From the NCBI GenBank assembly GCA_016286165.1, contig JAEESE010000017.1, forward strand, positions 16,325 to 80,324: 64,000 nt of DNA, written 5' to 3'. Positions 60,605 to 64,000 of this stretch are shown piece after piece (the stretch's first letter is position 1; every line of letters begins with the position of its first letter). The position numbers and the translations under genes are program-made. This DNA comes from Bacteroidaceae bacterium. Lineage in GTDB: Bacteria > Bacteroidota > Bacteroidia > Bacteroidales > Bacteroidaceae. The notes below the pieces were generated by a model. That model had not been told where the DNA came from. It saw nothing but the letters and a program-made list of their open reading frames with translations, and made no database searches.

Positions 60605-60952
60605 TTAGTATTTTATCGGTGCCTTGTCATTTGCATAGTTGTATGCATCTTGCTCTAAAGTACAATTCATAGGATGCTTTAATTGTGTAAGGCATCCTAT
60701 ATATTGTGTAAAAATATTGACATAGAATTCAGACCAACCCATAGTGTTTTGCTGATATATGTGATAGTTCTCATGAAATTCGGTATTATCATTATACTTA
60801 CTATTAACATAGACATTACGGCCCATAGTCAAGCCATTACCATCATACTTGCCTTCGACTCCCCTTTTGTAAAATTGAATATTCATATGCCGAATTTCAT
60901 CTTCAGGAGTTAGATTATAATCATTTCCACAATAAATAATGCAACCAGTCAT
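60605..60952 (-). CDS. Small HExxH protein resembling the C-terminal domain of polymorphic toxins
   Basis: 115 residues. A zinc-type motif FHENYHIYQQNTMGWSEFY (H-E-N-Y-H) is followed by CTLEQDAYNYAN, where Glu could be the third ligand. This pattern (HExxH-x-x-x-Q ... E-x-D/A) is seen in metallopeptidase-type toxin tips. It overlaps the 3' end of the next gene upstream by 32 bp, so either the start is further in or the ORF is a fragment of a larger toxin. No signal peptide. Confidence 0.55.
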   Translation of the reverse strand: MTGCIIYCGNDYNLTPEDEIRHMNIQFYKRGVEGKYDGNGLTMGRNVYVNSKYNDNTEFHENYHIYQQNTMGWSEFYVNIFTQYIGCLTQLKHPMNCTLEQDAYNYANDKAPIKY

Positions 60953-61694
60953 AAATCCTCTTCTTCAGGGGATAATTAGGTTTCTTTAGTATTTCAATTG
61001 CCGATACTCCATCGTTATAGAGATGCCCCTCTCTAAGTCGTGCGACCTTAGGGTTCGAAGAATTCTCATTCACAAGCTTCATAAAAGCATCATGGTCACT
61101 GAAACGTTCAATCATTTCATCGAACCATTCATTTGGACTTTTATCATAAAGTCGCTGAAAATGCTTTTTGCTCCAATTTCGCATATCCTTCTTTATCTCG
61201 TTCTTCACAGCGAGGGAAAGCTCGTGGTCTTCATGGAAATATGCAGCTAATGCAAGCATCAGTTCGCACATGATCACTCTCTCAAAAAGAAAAGGGCCAC
61301 AACTGAATTTATAGAAATATTTAGCCTTGATGGTTCGAAATAAATCACTCACTGCGACCTCGCCCTTAAATAGATTCCCACACTGCTTCTTTACTTCTTT
61401 TGTTGATGCGTAGAAAATATCATCGTGTTTTGAATACTCTATTCGTTGAACATTCTCTAAATACTGAATATAATGTGGCTGAAATGGTTCTTCTTTCCAA
61501 AGAAAGCCGCACATAAGGATTGGGTCGTATACATTTCCGTCGTATTTGCCGGGTAAGAACCAAATCCCTATGGTGATAATATCTAGTCGCATAAGCAATT
61601 TAGTCGTAGGAACATACTTTAACATGGGGAACTCATTGTTCCAATCCTTTATTATTTGCTTCTTTTTCTCTTTGTCTTGCTTCATGATAATCAA
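60921..61694 (-). CDS. Hypothetical protein, possible immunity protein
   Basis: 257 residues, charged, no signal peptide or membrane segments; start may be the Met at 61685 (MKQDKEKKKQIIKDW). Not recognised. Mid-region LFERVIMCELMLALAAYFHE is helical. Placed between a putative immunity gene and a toxin-like ORF, it may be another immunity protein, but this is context only. Confidence 0.6.
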   Translation of the reverse strand: MIIMKQDKEKKKQIIKDWNNEFPMLKYVPTTKLLMRLDIITIGIWFLPGKYDGNVYDPILMCGFLWKEEPFQPHYIQYLENVQRIEYSKHDDIFYASTKEVKKQCGNLFKGEVAVSDLFRTIKAKYFYKFSCGPFLFERVIMCELMLALAAYFHEDHELSLAVKNEIKKDMRNWSKKHFQRLYDKSPNEWFDEMIERFSDHDAFMKLVNENSSNPKVARLREGHLYNDGVSAIEILKKPNYPLKKRIYDWLHYLLWK

Positions 61695-61780
61695 AATTTA
61701 AATCTGAAGATATTTAAAAATGGGCCATGTTGCCTTACTGGTGAGGTATTGGATTGTAACGATATTTGAGTTTAGGCGGT

Positions 61781-62338
61781 TCATGCATTATTATGTCTTT
61801 TAATTTCACAATAAACAGGCATGAATTCTATTCCATCATCTAAATGTTTTCTCTTTAGCAGCCTTCGGATGTTATCGGATACAATCACATCATTAATATA
61901 GGGCTGCGAATTAAAAATTTTTAAATCTTTTACTTTATCATAATCAAGCCATAACTTAATGATTGAATTTGAGTTTGGTACATAAATCGTGTTATCCTCA
62001 TCAATTACATCAAATATTTTCGTGAAGTGCATTATAAAATATCGCCGGTCACCATATTCTTTGCTGGTTGCCATTATTGGGAGAAACTCCAAGTCTGGGA
62101 CATCACCTATTACTTCTTGGATTGCGGCCTTAAAGTCTTCGCTTATGACATTGGCTGTTCCTACGCACATATTGAAATTCCTATAAGGACCGTTTCTTAG
62201 TTCAACTTTGAGTGATTGCCAATTGAGTACGACTTCTCCATCACGAGCAATGGGACGTACCCATGACTTGGGTGCGTATAAAACACCACCTTTAGCGTTG
62301 CCGCGAACAATAATTTCATAAAATTTTATAGTTTCCAT
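61781..62338 (-). CDS. Imm11-like (DUF1629-type) putative immunity protein
   Basis: 185 residues, cytoplasmic. The C-terminal NDVIVSDNIRRLLKRKHLDD then GIEFMPV resembles the end of Imm11-type proteins ("visekl...l...gleF.p"). Such proteins neutralise polymorphic toxins. Similarity is weak and from memory of the family pattern. Confidence 0.55.
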   Translation of the reverse strand: METIKFYEIIVRGNAKGGVLYAPKSWVRPIARDGEVVLNWQSLKVELRNGPYRNFNMCVGTANVISEDFKAAIQEVIGDVPDLEFLPIMATSKEYGDRRYFIMHFTKIFDVIDEDNTIYVPNSNSIIKLWLDYDKVKDLKIFNSQPYINDVIVSDNIRRLLKRKHLDDGIEFMPVYCEIKRHNNA

Positions 62339-62495
62339 TATCGAATAATTTTATGGTTTTATTGGATTTTTCCAATAATTATTATATAGCATATCTGGGT
62401 TATTCCTCACAGGTTGTACAATGCGAAGATTGAATTCATGGTGACATCGTCGTTTCCCGGAGTTGAAAGGGATAGTTAATGGTTGTCAGCTGTCC

Positions 62496-62597
62496 TTACG
62501 GATACACCACCGTCCAGTCATGCTCCTCGAGCCACTCGCGAGTCAGCTCGTAGCGGCGAAGTTCGAGATGGTAAGGCCCAATGTTGGGCTGTGAATC
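62496..62597 (-). pseudogene. 3' remnant of a lipoprotein gene
   Basis: In the same frame as, and directly after, the barstar-like gene's stop codon. It encodes DSQPNIGPYHLELRRYELTR, EWLEEHDWTVVYP, then stop. This matches the C-terminus of the 9437-9856 lipoprotein (VELARYRLTRDEV ... VVIYPP). No start codon of its own. Confidence 0.7.
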
Positions 62598-63455
62598 TTA
62601 AGAAATAATCCTATGTTTTTCTAAAAGAGAAAGAAATGCGGACTCTGCTTCAGAAGAATCTTTATATAAAGAAATTTCGTTTAAATGGCTTCTTTCATCC
62701 ATTTCATAGACAATCCAAGCTTTATTTTCTACGACTTCTTGAACGGCATACATCCATTCTGAACTTGGCCTATGACCAACGTATATGTACAGTGTATCAA
62801 ACTTCCATTTGGCTAAAGAGAAGTTAATTTGATGCCAAAAAGGAATGTCTTTATTGGCTCGCCTGTAAATCTGTTTTTTAAGTTCTCTAATATTCATAGT
62901 TCTGGTGAGTCTTGAATATGATGTATAACGTTCGTTGTAGTCTATTTTCATCATGCCAGTTTCGTCGAAATGCATACACTTTCGGTAGTCCCAAGAATAT
63001 TTCGACAATACATTCTTTACGTAAGCCTCGTCTTGCTTTCGGAAATATACGTTGAATTTTATAGGCTTTTCATCCCACCATGGAGAAACACCATCAATGG
63101 AAATAAATCTCTCGGGATGTTCTGTCGCATATTGTTTGGTAATGTTTGCACGCTCTGTAAATTTTTCCCATTCTACATCAACTAAATTTAGAATGTCAAT
63201 ATAATTATGCATATCTTTAGGAAGAAGAGAGGGCAGGCCATCATGATAAATATTAACAGATGATTCTTGAATATAATAATATAATTGTGCCATAATGTCG
63301 TAGAATGCATCAAAATTATTACCGAACCAGTCTGGAAATTGTAGGCTATCCCCGTAGCGCTTGAAAAGTTGCTGCTTCCCCATTATTGTCTTTTGGACAA
63401 TTACTGTCTTGGCATCGCACTCCACATTTGGGAATTTATCAACAAAGTATAGCAT
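62598..63455 (-). CDS. Barstar-domain putative immunity protein
   Basis: 285 residues from the ATG at 63455 (MLYFVDKFPN); the longer ORF upstream runs through a truncated signal peptide and is rejected. The N-terminal ~90 residues are barstar-like: DSLQFPDWFGNNFDAFYDIM matches the L-x-FPxxFGxNxDAxxD barstar helix that plugs RNase active sites. The second domain (~150-285) is unrecognised, ending LYKDSSEAESAFLSLLEKHR. It sits between two pieces of a lipoprotein gene and may use that gene's promoter (63615-63622). Confidence 0.8.
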   Translation of the reverse strand: MLYFVDKFPNVECDAKTVIVQKTIMGKQQLFKRYGDSLQFPDWFGNNFDAFYDIMAQLYYYIQESSVNIYHDGLPSLLPKDMHNYIDILNLVDVEWEKFTERANITKQYATEHPERFISIDGVSPWWDEKPIKFNVYFRKQDEAYVKNVLSKYSWDYRKCMHFDETGMMKIDYNERYTSYSRLTRTMNIRELKKQIYRRANKDIPFWHQINFSLAKWKFDTLYIYVGHRPSSEWMYAVQEVVENKAWIVYEMDERSHLNEISLYKDSSEAESAFLSLLEKHRIIS

Positions 63456-63514
63456 ATTATGGTATGAATTTAAAAAATATTTTATAATGATATGAATAAT
63501 ACCAATTCCGATCG

Positions 63515-63592
63515 TCACCCGCCGGAACAACTCAGCATTAGAATTGTGATGACGGCAGGCGTTAGGATACGTGTAAGCAGAGCCTTCTTCAT
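63515..63592 (-). pseudogene. 5' remnant of a lipoprotein gene (signal peptide only)
   Basis: 25 codons: MKKALLTRILTPAVITILML then SCSGG and a stop. This is a complete lipoprotein signal and lipobox (MLSC) with nothing after it. A good -7 element TATCTTTG lies at 63622-63615. With 62496-62597 it looks like the two ends of one gene. Confidence 0.75.
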
Positions 63593-63614
63593 GTGGTCGG
63601 TTTGTTTTCTGCCG

Positions 63615-63644
63615 CAAAGATAGGATTATTATTCTATTCACAAA
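63615..63644 (-). promoter_or_regulatory. Promoter of the broken lipoprotein / barstar gene
   Basis: -33 TTTG (63644-63641), 18-nt spacer, -7 TATCTTTG (63622-63615) on the minus strand. Confidence 0.65.
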
Positions 63645-63678
63645 ACAAAAATGTTATACTAACATTTTCTTTATTGAT

Positions 63679-64000
63679 TTATTGCTCAACGGGAGCATGG
63701 ATTATGTGTTGGATGGTTGGATCAATGACCAAAGACGCTCCTTTTTTAAGGGTGAAGTTGTTCTTTAGAGTAACACCATTGGGGGCTTTAATTGTCATCT
63801 GATCTTTTTCCACAATGACAGGGCCTTGGGGTTTGGTTGTAGTGACATTACGCCCAATCATCGCCTGGTTTGACCAGACTATAGGTAAATTCACTTCGAC
63901 ATCATTTATCTATTTCAATAGATGATAGTGTTAGAACGTAATATTCTGCACTAACCACTTGTGATATATTCGCCATAAGGGCTTCATCCACTTCATAGAC
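63679..64000 (-). pseudogene. C-terminal part of a secreted protein, probably frameshifted, cut by the window edge
   Basis: From the window end one frame encodes VYEVDEALMANISQVVSAEY, YVLTLSSIEIDK and stops at 63904-63902. A shift of one base continues sensibly as NDVEVNLPIVWSNQAMIGRN to a stop at 63679. The last part (TIKAPNGVTLKNNFTLKKGA) has the "v-t-l-k-x-g-f" pattern of C-terminal ends of Bacteroidota surface proteins. Either a single-base frameshift or two separate short ORFs. Confidence 0.5.

Noticed and set aside
63456..63641. Extended N-terminus for the barstar-like protein
   Set aside because: It overlaps the lipoprotein signal remnant and its promoter in another frame; the Met at 63455 begins the barstar domain.

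Overview
The window looks like chromosomal DNA of a Bacteroidales bacterium, most likely a Prevotella-type member of the Prevotellaceae. The signs are: promoters of the Bacteroidota form (TTTG, about 20 nt, TAnnTTTG) in front of many genes; secreted proteins with short GKKVvvK-type C-terminal tails of the kind used for type IX secretion; BspA-like leucine-rich repeats; a polysaccharide-utilisation fragment; an inositol-lipid gene set; and CotH, M16, SufCD and YfhO proteins typical of the group. This assignment is inferred from gene content only.

Layout. 1-5.8 kb holds three + strand glycoside hydrolases (GH31 cut by the window edge, GH27-CBM, GH43), a hemicellulose or galactoside utilisation fragment. 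6.0-8.3 kb is a BlaI/BlaR1-like repressor and sensor pair with a clear BlaI operator. 8.7-11.4 kb has two small envelope proteins and a secreted serpin. 11.7-19.3 kb is a minus-strand block whose core is inositol lipid synthesis: inositol-3-phosphate synthase, a PAP2/Aur1-like enzyme, a CDP-alcohol phosphatidyltransferase, GtrA and a PgpA-like phosphatase. A BspA-like leucine-rich repeat gene, a small lipoprotein and a Wzi-like porin are mixed in. 19.5-26.2 kb has a lipoprotein, HIT protein, GreA, a degenerate thioredoxin-like lipoprotein, an S41 protease and a PfkB kinase. 26.3-39.9 kb is largely housekeeping: two tRNA-Asn, DEAD-box helicase, rpsO, YfhO, an rRNA methyltransferase, a YidE transporter, purE, ispG, cysS and nagB. 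40-47.7 kb has large secreted proteins (HExxH protein, M16 peptidase, CotH). 48-55.6 kb has pckA, sufCD, ybeY, TlpA-like, a VanX-like dipeptidase and a THUMP-like methyltransferase, then tRNA-Gln. From 56.8 kb come two related secreted proteins. From 59.7 kb to the end there is an AT-rich accessory stretch with a barstar-like immunity gene, an Imm11-like gene, a toxin-like HExxH ORF and broken genes.

The most unusual content is repeat DNA. (1) Four intergenic loci carry arrays of small palindromes spaced exactly 22 bp centre to centre; the sequences differ between loci but the period does not. (2) GC-rich palindromic arms, which are almost free of stop codons, lie in frame inside ispG, cysS and probably the serpin gene. 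In ispG they bring a DUF559 endonuclease-like ORF that is fused to the essential enzyme. (3) Degenerate 7-9 bp tandem arrays fill many gaps between co-directional genes, often in the sense orientation. (4) A 362-bp MITE-like element has 41-bp inverted ends. (5) A lipoprotein gene appears to have been split by insertion of a barstar-like immunity gene.
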